Part shown: positions 1 through 9,590 of the stretch, piece after piece | Numbering within the stretch: the stretch's first letter is position 1 | Layout: each line of letters opens with the position of its first letter | Source: CAG-411 sp045124315 | Lineage (GTDB): Bacteria; Bacillota; Clostridia; Lachnospirales; Lachnospiraceae | Direction of reading: 5' to 3' | Length of the DNA stretch: 64,000 nt | NCBI GenBank assembly: GCA_045124315.1 | Contig: JBGVLO010000176.1 | Coordinates: 71,916-135,915 of the forward strand | Position numbers and translations under genes: made by a program | The notes under the pieces: model-generated | The model's database searches: none | The model's input: the letters and a program-made list of their open reading frames with translations, nothing else | What the model was told of the DNA's origin: nothing

Positions 1-3000
1 CAGTTGGTAAACTCACCCTGAATGTCCAGTTTGCCTCCTGTCTGTACGATAATGGAGCCATTGTTTGGTACAGTCACTCCACTTGGCAAAGTAAGCGTTT
101 TACCAGATTCTACCACTACAATATCATTGGCTCTGATTTCATCGCCTGTTGCAAAGGAAACATTCTGCTGAACAAATACCGTGACACCGGCAATACTATT
201 CTTTCTGGCATCCATAGCCTCACGGAAGGTTCCGTAATAGGTCTGACCTGCAATCTCCCAGCGTGCTTCGTAGGAAGAGTTAGACATCCAGATAGCGTAG
301 ACAATTTGATTCGAACTGCTTATCTTTATAGAGTCTGCCCGTATCTCACCGTCTTTTTTGTCTGCAGTATTCCATCCTACAAACTGGTACCCATCTCTCT
401 TCAAGGATCCCTGTGGCATAATCAGAGCCACATCTGTTCCTTCCAGATACTCGATGTTGCTGGACGGTGTATCATCGGAAGAAGCTCCATTAGAATCGTA
501 TTTCATCGTATAATAATCTAATATCTTTTCCTCCTCATCGCCAGCTTTTACGGAAGCCCCCGTATCACTCCAATTCCGAATAATTTCAAATTCTGTGTTG
601 GCATTTACAATACCCACATTGTAGGAATATTTACCACCCCCAATGTCTTTCATGGTATAGGAATTTGTTCCATTTTTTTCCTGTAGTCTTACGGACTGTC
701 CTGACTGATTTGTTCTATTTACATTAATTCCTACTACGATTTCATATTCGGTTATGGTTACCTTATTCTTTAAATTTGCAGCATCAAATGTAATAGTAGA
801 ACCACTATTCTCTCCATCCACCCAAACTTGATATGTGGTGCTTGTATCTTCTAACATACGGTAGGTATAGGTTCCTGTACCAGATTTTTGCATTGTATAT
901 TTGTTTGTACTATCGCTTAAAATAACCTGATTGACATCCTGATTTTTTGTTGTTCCTCCACTGGTTTTTCTCTGGTAGGTTACCTTAGCGGTGATATATT
1001 TTAAATCTACCGTACATTCTTGGTCAAATTGAACGGTTCTTCCTGTGTTCTCACCATCTACCCAAATTTGATACTGTGTGGTATTATCTTCTGGCATGGT
1101 GTAGATGTAATTTCCCTTGTTATTATAAGTTTCTGCTAATACCTTCGTAGCCACTGGATTTGTATTGCTTTTCAACTCCACTGTCTGAGCAGAATAAGGA
1201 GCTCCATCTAAGGTAATGTTGATGTTCACAGGGTGGTAGGTAGGTATGCTATTATAAGCACCCGATCCTACATTGTGAGTTGCTGTCACACATACGCCAG
1301 GTGGTGAAATTTTTGCTGTTTTTATTTTGTTTAAGGATTTCCTCAATTCCAGTCCTCGATCTGCTTTTAAGGTGAAATTATTGGTTGTAATATAGGACTC
1401 GTTAGTAGCAGATACTAATACTTGACCTGACGCATTAGTATCGCTAGGGATTAGAATAATCTTTGTTGCAGGATCCAATGCACCATTTACCTTCATATAT
1501 CCTTCCTGGAAAGTTCCTAATTGAACACCCTTGGAATCCTTACCTAATGTCAACTCACCCTGCACGGTAAGTGTGGATGTAGAGGAACTTGTTCCACTTA
1601 CATCTCCATCCACGGTTGTGTTGCTTTGCATTGTGACGGTGTTTCCTGTCACATCACCTGTAACCGTTGTAGTTCCAGCCAAATTTACTGTACCAGTTGC
1701 AATCACACTCTTGGAATTGTTGATATTAGTTGTATTTGTTGTATTCACATCTTTCGCAGTCACATCGCCTGTGATGGTATCGTTTTCTCCTTTGAGATTT
1801 ACTGTAGTTGCTTCAATGGCACCATTTACCGTATTTTTTGTTCCACCTAGGTTTACAGTAGTTACTGCAATAGATGTGATAGTATTCCCACTTGTTCCTG
1901 ATGTGGTAACGGTATTAGCGTCCGATATTGCTCCCACAGTTGCATCCTGTAATGTTAATTTATCCACCTTGCTGATAGTTCCTGTTACACTACATCCTTG
2001 TTCCAAGGATATCTGCGCAGTTTTCGCATCTGTTCCGGTTATGGAACCATTTACTGTTACCTTATTTGCGTCTGTTCCATCACCTAGTGTTACTGCAGTT
2101 GCACCCTCTACTCCTGTGATATTTCCATTTACCGTTGCACTTTTTAGAGCAATGCTCTTTGCTGTTAACGCTCCTACTTCAACAGATGTTGCCCCATCTT
2201 TTGTCTTTATGCTATTACTTGCTTGGATATTTCCTGTCACCTTAGAACTATTGTCTAATGTAACATCTTTACATGTTCCAATATTTCCTGTTATGACACA
2301 ACTTTTTCCAACGGAAATAACTGCTGTTGTATCTTTTCCTGTAATGCTTCCTTTAACGGTTACTCCATTGGCGTCTGTATCATCACCCAGTGTTACTGCA
2401 GTTGCACCCTCTACTCCTGCGATATTTCCGTTTACCGTTGCCTTTTTCAGAGTAACCTCTTTACTGGTAATGATATCAGTATCATTAGCATCCTTACCAA
2501 TTTTGATGCCTTCTCCAGTGAATTTTGTATCAGCTTCAATTTTCTGATTAATGGTTCCACTTCCTGTAATAGTAACAGTAGCACCTTTAATAATTTTATC
2601 AGCCGTTGCTGCGGAACCATCTACACCATTGATGAAAGTAACATCTCCCGTCGCAGAAACGGAACCTGAAACTTTTCCTCCATCTACAGATATATTCCCC
2701 GTAGCTTCCAGTGTTCCACCTACTACTGCAGTACTAGATTGCATGTCAATCGTGCCTGCTGTAATATCTTTTACACTCGAATTGTTATTTATAGTTGCTT
2801 CCTTTCCTTCAGCTGATATTTTTCCTGTCACTGTTGAGTTATCAATACTTACTGCGCCACCTGCTACAATATTTTTGTTTTTTTCTAACTCGTTTTCTCC
2901 AACAGTTGTCTTTGCTAAATCTACCTTTCCTGAAACATCTATATTTCCCTTAATTATATTATTATTGCTATCACTGGTAGTTGTGATAGTAGCTCCAGAT

Positions 3001-6000
3001 ATATCTCCAGAGACAGTTGCTCCATTTTTTACAATAATTTTTGTACCTTTAATTTCATTCCCTACAGTTGCATCATCAATTGTGATTGTACAATTTTCAT
3101 CATATGATTTTGTACTACCATCTCCATGAAGGTGCACATTTCCATTAACAGTAGTAGTTTCTCCAGTGATGGAGATTCCTACACTGTCTGCATCTGTTTT
3201 TGATCCAGTTCCGCTAACATTCCCCTGCACTTTTCCACCATTAATACTAATGGTCACATTCTTCGCATCTGCATTTAATCCAGTTCCACATACATTTTCG
3301 GTTACAGTTCCACCGCTAATATTAATATTAACATCTCCTATAGCACCAGCCTGTCCGCCACCGAAAATTCCGGTTACAGTTCCACCTTCCATGGTGATAG
3401 ATGAACTCTTATCATAATCTACTCCTTCACCTCCACCGTAGATGTAGAGTTTTGTATTAGAGCTGCTCATGTTTAAACTTGACAAAGCATTGGCTCTGGT
3501 ATTGTCTGGTACATCTGTATAAGTATTATTATCATTCCATTGAACAGTTGTAGCATCTGCACTTCCAGAAATTTTCAGTTCTTTTCCTCGTCCATATACA
3601 CGATAAACGTCAACACCATTTTCCTCTGTTTTTGTATAATATGGATTATCACCTGTTGGAATCGAACCAGTTGCTAAAGAATTTACTAGGTCCCTGGAAG
3701 AAAAACCAACTTTCCCAGTATCAAATGTATTACCTATTGTTCTAGCAATATATATTCCTTCATTATCAAAATTGGTCGTTTCGATTGCTTCAAATTTTGT
3801 TATCATGTTCGTTATAGAATTAATGTTGGTAGTAGCATTGTTAGTACAGTTCGTTATTGTTACAGGGCTATTTGAAGTGTAATTATATTGATCTCTACCT
3901 ATAATTTTCCCACAATAAGGATCTCCGGATCCCTGATTACTTGATGGACTTTGAGATGTGCCATTTTTCTTCAACGTACCTATGTTCCAACAATATTGAA
4001 ATTGCGTCGTCTTATTATTACTACAAATACTTCCAATAATACCAGAAAAATATCGACTAGTTACATTAACATATGCTGTATTATAACAAAATCGCAATAT
4101 TATACTATCCTCACTAGTATCGCTAGTTCCTCCTGCTATTCCTCCGACCGCTTCATTAGCCTGCACATATACTTCATCTTTGCTATTAGTACCATTAAAT
4201 GCATATAAAATAGTTCCACCACGAAGATAACCAATAATACCTCCAACAGAGTTATTTGATCCTTTGATTTTTCCAGAATTATATACTCCTTTTACAGTAC
4301 ATTTTGAATCGGCAAACTTTCCCACAATACCGCCAATTTTCCCACTTCCAGTCACATCACCGGTATTATGACTATTTGCAACAATTCCTTTCAGCTCACC
4401 TACCAAACCACCTACATTATCTCTTCCATTAGCATCGACATCTCCCGTATTGCTACAGTTCCGTACCTCCTGCACTTGTGCAGCTCCTACAATTCCTCCT
4501 ATTCCAGAGCCAACAGTACTTGTGATTTTTCCAGCATTTGTACATTTATCAATTAACTGAGAAGAACCAGCAGTTGTGGCTTTCCCCATTTCACCAACTA
4601 TTCCACCTACTCGTGCATCACTCAACCCTAACTTCGATGCCACGTTAATTGCCCCACTATTGCTACAACGTATAATCTCTGATGAGCCAGTAGAATCATC
4701 ATAAGTGAAACCAACTATTCCACCTACACGCAACTTTTTGTCTACAGAATTTGCCCCACTACCACTAACATCAATTGTACAGCTAGACTCACAGTTTTTT
4801 ATGGACACAGAATTACCACGACCTAAAATACTTCCAATGGTGATACTATTTTCAACCGTGCAATTAACGCCAGTAATTTTCATTGTTCCGTCTACTCTCA
4901 AATTTTGGATTGTAGCACCTTCTGCGTATCCAAACAAACCTACATTCACATCGGAAATCTTTCCACCTGTAACAGCCGCTTTCTTAAATGTAACTGTCTT
5001 TCCATTTCCATCAAAAGTAGCCTTATAAGGATTCGTCTTACTTCCAATCGGCGTCCATGCAGTGAATTCGGTACCCGTCAAATCAATATCATTCATCAAC
5101 ACGGCATTTTGACTCAAGTCACTGGCCAATTTTTCGGTTTGTGTTCCATTTTCCTTTTCTGCCAAAATTTTTGCGCCCGTTGCAGTTCCATTTATGATAT
5201 TACGAAACAGAGTTAGATCATCCGCTGTATAAATCAGGTAATATCCCTGTGTTCCGTCTGCATTTTCATAGTATCTCAATTTTGTTTGACCTACCGTTAC
5301 CACATAAATAGAGAAATGCTCCGCAGAAATCTCCACCTGCTCCTTTTCCCCAGTGGTATCTGCAGGCACCTGCTCTGCTTCCTTAAAATCATCGCTTACA
5401 TGGTAGACCTGGATTTCCTGTGTAGCCTCTATGTCCGTATCTACTGCCGTAAAGGCTACCTTTACCTGACCTTTTTGGGTGTCCGGCTGGATTTCATTTC
5501 CCTGTCCATCGTAAACGGTAATGTCATAGGCATAGGTATCCTGTGATACTGTGCCTTCTTCTGCAATTGCCTGTTGGATCTTGTCTAATTTCTTCTGCCC
5601 TTTGATTTCCTTTACTTCTACCGTTGCATCTGCCGGAAATACCCCTGGGTCTGCTGTGACAATTACCTTTCCTCCGGTCACTTTCTTGGTAAAGACCTGT
5701 TTCTGTTCTTCTACAGCTTCTATTTCTGTCTTTTCCTCAACCACGATTTCCTCCGGAAGGACAGATTCCACCTGTTCTGTCTGCTCTGCCTCAATGGCTG
5801 CCTCAGTAGTCACTTCAGCTTCCTCTGTATTTGCATGAATCCGTACATTTTGCAAATCCACACTGGTACCCACCATGACTGCTGCCATAACAAGAGCACA
5901 GATTTTCTTTCTATAGTTTCCACTTGGTAGCATTCTGCTACTTTCCTTCCTAGAGCATCCTCCTGTCCGAATCCCCTTTTCTTCCAATTTATCGCGCAAT

Positions 6001-6047
6001 GGTACACTTACCTTGCATGTCAGATTTTTTATTATTGTTTCCCACAT
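1..6047 (-). CDS. Giant secreted surface adhesin, 3' end beyond window
   Basis: One open minus-strand frame of about 2,015 codons runs from ATG 6047 to the left edge without a stop. A GGGGG ribosome site lies 7 nt upstream. An N-terminal extension of about 38 residues precedes a signal-like stretch (MLPSGNYRKKICALVMAAV) that could also start at ATG 5933. After an acidic Glu/Val-rich part come about eight GLUG-type G-G-I-V-G turns (nt about 4750-3900). A long T-V-x-G-x-I-x-G beta-solenoid-like repeat region follows (about 3450-1500), then repeated 'YQIWVDGENTG' modules. Near the left edge is one Listeria-Bacteroides (InlB B-type) repeat ending 'GYQFVGWNT'. No cell-wall anchor is visible; it would lie outside the window. 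The gene follows the 6063-8684 gene by 15 nt, so the two are probably co-transcribed. Adhesion is inferred from architecture, not shown. Confidence 0.85.
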   Translation of the reverse strand, partial: MWETIIKNLTCKVSVPLRDKLEEKGIRTGGCSRKESSRMLPSGNYRKKICALVMAAVMVGTSVDLQNVRIHANTEEAEVTTEAAIEAEQTEQVESVLPEEIVVEEKTEIEAVEEQKQVFTKKVTGGKVIVTADPGVFPADATVEVKEIKGQKKLDKIQQAIAEEGTVSQDTYAYDITVYDGQGNEIQPDTQKGQVKVAFTAVDTDIEATQEIQVYHVSDDFKEAEQVPADTTGEKEQVEISAEHFSIYVVTVGQTKLRYYENADGTQGYYLIYTADDLTLFRNIINGTATGAKILAEKENGTQTEKLASDLSQNAVLMNDIDLTGTEFTAWTPIGSKTNPYKATFDGNGKTVTFKKAAVTGGKISDVNVGLFGYAEGATIQNLRVDGTMKITGVNCTVENSITIGSILGRGNSVSIKNCESSCTIDVSGSGANSVDKKLRVGGIVGFTYDDSTGSSEIIRCSNSGAINVASKLGLSDARVGGIVGEMGKATTAGSSQLIDKCTNAGKITSTVGSGIGGIVGAAQVQEVRNCSNTGDVDANGRDNVGGLVGELKGIVANSHNTGDVTGSGKIGGIVGKFADSKCTVKGVYNSGKIKGSNNSVGGIIGYLRGGTILYAFNGTNSKDEVYVQANEAVGGIAGGTSDTSEDSIILRFCYNTAYVNVTSRYFSGIIGSICSNNKTTQFQYCWNIGTLKKNGTSQSPSSNQGSGDPYCGKIIGRDQYNYTSNSPVTITNCTNNATTNINSITNMITKFEAIETTNFDNEGIYIARTIGNTFDTGKVGFSSRDLVNSLATGSIPTGDNPYYTKTEENGVDVYRVYGRGKELKISGSADATTVQWNDNNTYTDVPDNTRANALSSLNMSSSNTKLYIYGGGEGVDYDKSSSITMEGGTVTGIFGGGQAGAIGDVNINISGGTVTENVCGTGLNADAKNVTISINGGKVQGNVSGTGSKTDADSVGISITGETTTVNGNVHLHGDGSTKSYDENCTITIDDATVGNEIKGTKIIVKNGATVSGDISGATITTTSDSNNNIIKGNIDVSGKVDLAKTTVGENELEKNKNIVAGGAVSIDNSTVTGKISAEGKEATINNNSSVKDITAGTIDMQSSTAVVGGTLEATGNISVDGGKVSGSVSATGDVTFINGVDGSAATADKIIKGATVTITGSGTINQKIEADTKFTGEGIKIGKDANDTDIITSKEVTLKKATVNGNIAGVEGATAVTLGDDTDANGVTVKGSITGKDTTAVISVGKSCVITGNIGTCKDVTLDNSSKVTGNIQASNSIKTKDGATSVEVGALTAKSIALKSATVNGNITGVEGATAVTLGDGTDANKVTVNGSITGTDAKTAQISLEQGCSVTGTISKVDKLTLQDATVGAISDANTVTTSGTSGNTITSIAVTTVNLGGTKNTVNGAIEATTVNLKGENDTITGDVTAKDVNTTNTTNINNSKSVIATGTVNLAGTTTVTGDVTGNTVTMQSNTTVDGDVSGTSSSTSTLTVQGELTLGKDSKGVQLGTFQEGYMKVNGALDPATKIILIPSDTNASGQVLVSATNESYITTNNFTLKADRGLELRKSLNKIKTAKISPPGVCVTATHNVGSGAYNSIPTYHPVNINITLDGAPYSAQTVELKSNTNPVATKVLAETYNNKGNYIYTMPEDNTTQYQIWVDGENTGRTVQFDQECTVDLKYITAKVTYQRKTSGGTTKNQDVNQVILSDSTNKYTMQKSGTGTYTYRMLEDTSTTYQVWVDGENSGSTITFDAANLKNKVTITEYEIVVGINVNRTNQSGQSVRLQEKNGTNSYTMKDIGGGKYSYNVGIVNANTEFEIIRNWSDTGASVKAGDEEEKILDYYTMKYDSNGASSDDTPSSNIEYLEGTDVALIMPQGSLKRDGYQFVGWNTADKKDGEIRADSIKISSSNQIVYAIWMSNSSYEARWEIAGQTYYGTFREAMDARKNSIAGVTVFVQQNVSFATGDEIRANDIVVVESGKTLTLPSGVTVPNNGSIIVQTGGKLDIQGEFTN

Positions 6048-6062
6048 ACCATTACCCCCTCA

Positions 6063-8684
6063 CTACTTTGAATAAACCGATACAATCGTATTCTGTGCAA
6101 CATCCACACCTGTAATCGTTACCTTATTTCTCAATACAGCCTGTGCCGCCGCCGCATCTACACCCTTACCATCACCATTATCTTTAAATGTAATGGTTAC
6201 ATAGGTTCCCTTGTCTACGGATGTGGTTGTATAAGCGGAATTCTCATCCGATACGTTTATCTTTCCCTGATCTGTTTCCAGAACAATGGTTTTCACCTTA
6301 TCCATTCCCTGTATCACTAAGTTTGGCATGGTCCACGTCTTGTCTGCCTTCTTCACATAATCTCCGATTAACACACGAGACTTCTGATACTGTGCATACA
6401 GATTTGTTTGCTCAGTTATTTCTATTGTTTTCTTATTTCCACTGAATACATCTGTAGTTCCTTCCTTATCTGTAGTCCACTTCAAAAAGTTCTTTTTATC
6501 CACGGCCGCCAGACTTGCCTTTGGTTTTTCCAGAGTATCTCCACTTCTCAAAATCCAAGAGCCTGCCTTGTCATAAGGTTCAGATACGCCTTTATACGCT
6601 GTTACTGTGTAATAGGAAACGGTCTCTTGCACTGATTCCGGACTATTTTTATCTATTGTAACTTCAACATTTGGGATTTTCGGCACAGAATCCGTTCCGT
6701 TTACATAAATGCTATACGTACCTCCCCCCCAAATAACAGTCTTATACTGTTCCTTATGGTCTTCATCCTGTTCACAATCCGCAACAATCGTTGTACCCTC
6801 TACTTTGCACTTCAATGCGACAGATACCTTTCCGTCAGTCTCCTCCCAGCCACTTCCATCTTTTTGAAGCGTAATGGTTACGGTATAACCATTTAAGTTA
6901 TACTCAATCGATGTATCACTGTTCATGTTCTGTTTCTCAATGATCTTTAACAACCTGCCTTCTGCATATATCTCATAGCTTTCTCCTTCTTGCAAGGCAG
7001 GCACAACGGTTGTATAAGTACCATTATTATCCGAACAATCTTCCCGATAGATTTCCTGTGTTCCTTTTTTGTGTACGCACTTCACAGACAAGTCAGTCTT
7101 AGCAACACCATCTACCTTGATATTTGCCTGAATAGTATGATAGTTCAGTGTCACTTCTCCACCGTCGGCATCCACTTCAATCTCCTGTCCACTATATCTG
7201 CCATTTACATACACCTGATAGGTCCCCTGATAGACTTCTGCTTTATAGGTATTCGTACTTTCTACCTGTCCCGGTGTATAGGCACAGGCTCCTTTATCGT
7301 AAAGCGTTACGGTTTGCTTTTCCGTCCAATCATTCCCATCTTTCTTAAGCTTAACAATAGCTTGATAATCTCCTCTTTTTGTCCACTTTGCATAATAAAT
7401 AGTATCTGCATCCACATTTGCAGGAAACTCCACCTGCTGTGTACGAGCCAAATCCCTATACCATCCTGCAAAAATATAACCATCTGCTGTTGGTTTCGTT
7501 GGTGCTGTGATGGATTGTCCTTTAATAGCAGTCTGAGATGCCACAGAAGTTCCGATCCCTCTGGTGTCAAAGTTTACCACCACTTCTTCCGGTGTCTTTA
7601 TCTCTGTGTAAGCCACAGCCGTCTTGTTTTTATTTGCTTCATCCTGGTAAGTATAGGTACAAGCTACACTGTAAGTAGTATTTTCCTGTAAATTATTAAA
7701 CTCCAACTCAGTGGTGCCATTTTCCCATTTTTTTCCTTGTCCGTTTATGTAATATACCACGCCCTCTTCTCCGCCAGTCAGGGTCACGCTGTGAGCTCCA
7801 ACTGAGCTATTGGCGGTAAGTGTCGGTTTTTTGAAAATACGCACAGAAACGCCAGCACTTCCATCGGTAGTACCGTGGTAGCTACAGCCCTTCTTTGACA
7901 ACAATACACTTACTTTCTGTTCCTTTGTATCCTCCGGTTCTGCAGTTGCCTCGATCATACAATACTTTGTTTTTATCTTTCCACCGGATACCGGATACTC
8001 TTTTTCCTTTGGTTCCAATGCAAAGATACTTCCCTCTGTCACCGTCACAGCGGCAGCGGTCACACTGGTGTTGGCACAATTTACATGAAGCACACCTGCT
8101 TTTTCTATGACCTGGCGCAAGTCTTTCTTCTCCCCTGCAAACATTCCGTATGCGGTAGATTTTAAGTCCTTGGTCAGATTTGCCTTTTCCAAGTTTTCAT
8201 AAGTGCAGCTGGCAGTTTTTCCGTCCCTATCGGTTACCTTCACATGAATGGTTCCCGTCCACCCGGTATTTCCTTTTGCATAGAGATATCTGGAATCTCC
8301 ATAAATACTCTGACCGCTAACCATGGTAGGCGAATCTGCACCAACATACAAACGCCCAGATTCCTCACTATCCACAGAGTATTCATAGGTGAGCGGTGCT
8401 TCCATATTCTCCGTAACCACCTCTAAAAGCTGGGACACTCGCAGATTCGTCTCACTCTTATCTCCATAAGCCACGATGCTGGCTTTCGGATCCACAGCCT
8501 GCGCACGCCAAAAGTTCGACGCAATTACCCCTGATACACACAATACCATGGCAATTACCCCGATTCCGATTTTCCACTTATTCTTTTGCAGTACCTGACC
8601 CAGTTTGTTCAAAAGAACCCCACCTTTCGTACCTTTCCTCGTTGCTCCATTCCATCCATCTTTGCATTTCTTTTGTTCTGTCAT
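6063..8684 (-). CDS. Surface protein with InlB B-type repeat
   Basis: The product is 873 aa. A basic N-terminus and one hydrophobic segment at about residues 37-56 (IGIGVIAMVLCVSGVIA) suggest a signal peptide or signal anchor. The extracellular part contains one clear Listeria-Bacteroides repeat ('GYIFAGWYRD' ... 'TIYYAKW'), a second degenerate one near the C-terminus ('KKNFLKWTT' ... 'NLYAQY'), and several beta-sandwich-like segments with 'YQVYVNGRYSG' motifs. Those motifs resemble the 'YQIWVDGENTG' modules of the downstream adhesin, so the two neighbours look related. There is no LPxTG signal. A GGGGGG ribosome site precedes ATG 8684. It is probably the first gene of a two-gene surface-protein operon. 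Its ligand is unknown. Confidence 0.85.
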   Translation of the reverse strand: MTEQKKCKDGWNGATRKGTKGGVLLNKLGQVLQKNKWKIGIGVIAMVLCVSGVIASNFWRAQAVDPKASIVAYGDKSETNLRVSQLLEVVTENMEAPLTYEYSVDSEESGRLYVGADSPTMVSGQSIYGDSRYLYAKGNTGWTGTIHVKVTDRDGKTASCTYENLEKANLTKDLKSTAYGMFAGEKKDLRQVIEKAGVLHVNCANTSVTAAAVTVTEGSIFALEPKEKEYPVSGGKIKTKYCMIEATAEPEDTKEQKVSVLLSKKGCSYHGTTDGSAGVSVRIFKKPTLTANSSVGAHSVTLTGGEEGVVYYINGQGKKWENGTTELEFNNLQENTTYSVACTYTYQDEANKNKTAVAYTEIKTPEEVVVNFDTRGIGTSVASQTAIKGQSITAPTKPTADGYIFAGWYRDLARTQQVEFPANVDADTIYYAKWTKRGDYQAIVKLKKDGNDWTEKQTVTLYDKGACAYTPGQVESTNTYKAEVYQGTYQVYVNGRYSGQEIEVDADGGEVTLNYHTIQANIKVDGVAKTDLSVKCVHKKGTQEIYREDCSDNNGTYTTVVPALQEGESYEIYAEGRLLKIIEKQNMNSDTSIEYNLNGYTVTITLQKDGSGWEETDGKVSVALKCKVEGTTIVADCEQDEDHKEQYKTVIWGGGTYSIYVNGTDSVPKIPNVEVTIDKNSPESVQETVSYYTVTAYKGVSEPYDKAGSWILRSGDTLEKPKASLAAVDKKNFLKWTTDKEGTTDVFSGNKKTIEITEQTNLYAQYQKSRVLIGDYVKKADKTWTMPNLVIQGMDKVKTIVLETDQGKINVSDENSAYTTTSVDKGTYVTITFKDNGDGKGVDAAAAQAVLRNKVTITGVDVAQNTIVSVYSK

Positions 8685-8719
8685 AACTCATTCCCCCCGT
8701 TGTAACTTGTTGTAAAATC

Positions 8720-8750
8720 GTAACAGGACAGCCTCCGGCTGAACTGTTAT
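8720..8750. repeat. 31-bp palindromic mobile unit (GTAACAG family)
   Basis: The ends are GTAACAGGACAGC and GGCTGAACTGTTAT. Flanking octamers GTAAAATC and GTAACCTC agree at 6 of 8 positions, as expected for a decayed target duplication. It lies just upstream of the surface-protein gene. Confidence 0.75.
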
Positions 8751-8929
8751 GTAACCTCTATACTATGTACTCTTTTTTATACGAAAATCCATGCTGTCAC
8801 AGTTACAGTTCCTCTTTGAATTGCACAGTGACACCTATTCTAATGTAATTATAGGACAGAATACTATAGCATAGCAAATTAACTCTTTGTTAAGTGCTTA
8901 ATACTTTTGTAATATTTCGCCCATTCTGT

Positions 8930-9140
8930 TTATCTGGCATTTTTCGAATTGCACCCTCTGAACACTTACATAGGTGCGCCAGTATATGTGTAACTTGTCC
9001 CGTTGCGCTTGCGGATAAAGTATAGGTTGCATATATACTGGCATAGCCGGTAAGGTTGTAATGAAGACACATTGAACACTTGGCGAAGTTTTCTTGAGCC
9101 TAGTGTGAAAGCGCACACCGTGAAAATGTCCAGCCATTTA
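8930..9140 (-). repeat. Degenerate relative of the 232-bp element at 61.1 kb
   Basis: Read on the minus strand, 9135-9070 contains GGTGTGCGCTTTCACACTAG, then CTTCGCCAAGTGTTCAATGT. Both are shared with the 61.1-kb element. The distal part ends in GAGGGTGCAATTCG followed by AATGCCAG, matching that element's end and inner motif. Overlapping small ORFs here are not credible genes. Confidence 0.6.
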
Positions 9141-9161
9141 CAATAATTTTATCTTTGAACG

Positions 9162-9278
9162 GGACAGCTCATCATCCCTATTGGGGGACAAAAATATACC
9201 ATAAAAGATTCTCTGTTGTACAGAGCGCTGTCCATTGATTAGAATGTTAAGAGGTATCTGCTAGCAGGTACCTCTTTT
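9162..9278 (+). ncRNA. Candidate structured RNA with terminator
   Basis: GGACAGC (9162-9168) is complementary to GCTGTCC (9227-9233). Inside it are a CCCTATTGGGG hairpin and the hairpin CTCTG-TTGTA-CAGAG (9211-9225). A terminator-like hairpin (AAGAGGTA...TACCTCTTTT, 9248-9278) follows, then a ribosome site and the ORF at 9314. No clear promoter was found. The role is inferred: a leader, or an RNA antitoxin arranged as in type III toxin-antitoxin loci. Confidence 0.4.
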
Positions 9279-9313
9279 AAGTTATAGGACACTATATGTG
9301 AAAGGAAGTTTTA

Positions 9314-9562
9314 ATGCTTACTAAGGATGATTTACTTACATGCTGTGAAGCACCTAATATAAATGATGTATCGTTAGAATTGTACAGGAATTTTTCAGAA
9401 ACATATTTAATTCCAAGAAAATTTCATTACGAATTTCTGGACGGGAGTGTTATGAACCTAGAGTTTACAGAATGGGGAATATATCATATGCTGTCTATTC
9501 TGGATGACAAAGGTAATGTAGTTGAAGAAAGATGCTATAATTTTGATATAAAAAAAGTATAA
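9314..9562 (+). CDS. Small protein, possibly truncated nuclease-like (PBECR4-like)
   Basis: The product is 82 aa. GAAAGGAAG sits 6 nt before ATG 9314, so the start looks real. The central stretch 'FHYEFLDGSVMNLEFTEWG' followed by 'IYHMLSI' resembles the N-terminal beta-strand/helix pattern of PBECR4-type proteins (phage-Barnase-EndoU-colicin-RelE-like). The same pattern can be seen weakly in the protein encoded from 10863. At 82 aa it would be only the N-terminal half of such a domain, so it may be a remnant. It sits directly behind a terminator-like hairpin. The family assignment is weak and from memory; function unknown. Confidence 0.45.
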   Translation: MLTKDDLLTCCEAPNINDVSLELYRNFSETYLIPRKFHYEFLDGSVMNLEFTEWGIYHMLSILDDKGNVVEERCYNFDIKKV

Positions 9563-9590
9563 CTGCCAAATTAGAAACTAACCTAGCAGT

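Noticed and set aside
1531..3417. Long plus-strand open frames with hydrophobic Val/Thr/Pro-rich translation
   Set aside because: They are the antisense of the repetitive adhesin gene on the minus strand, which is open for over 6 kb, has a signal peptide and recognisable motifs. The plus-strand frames have no ribosome sites or known domains.
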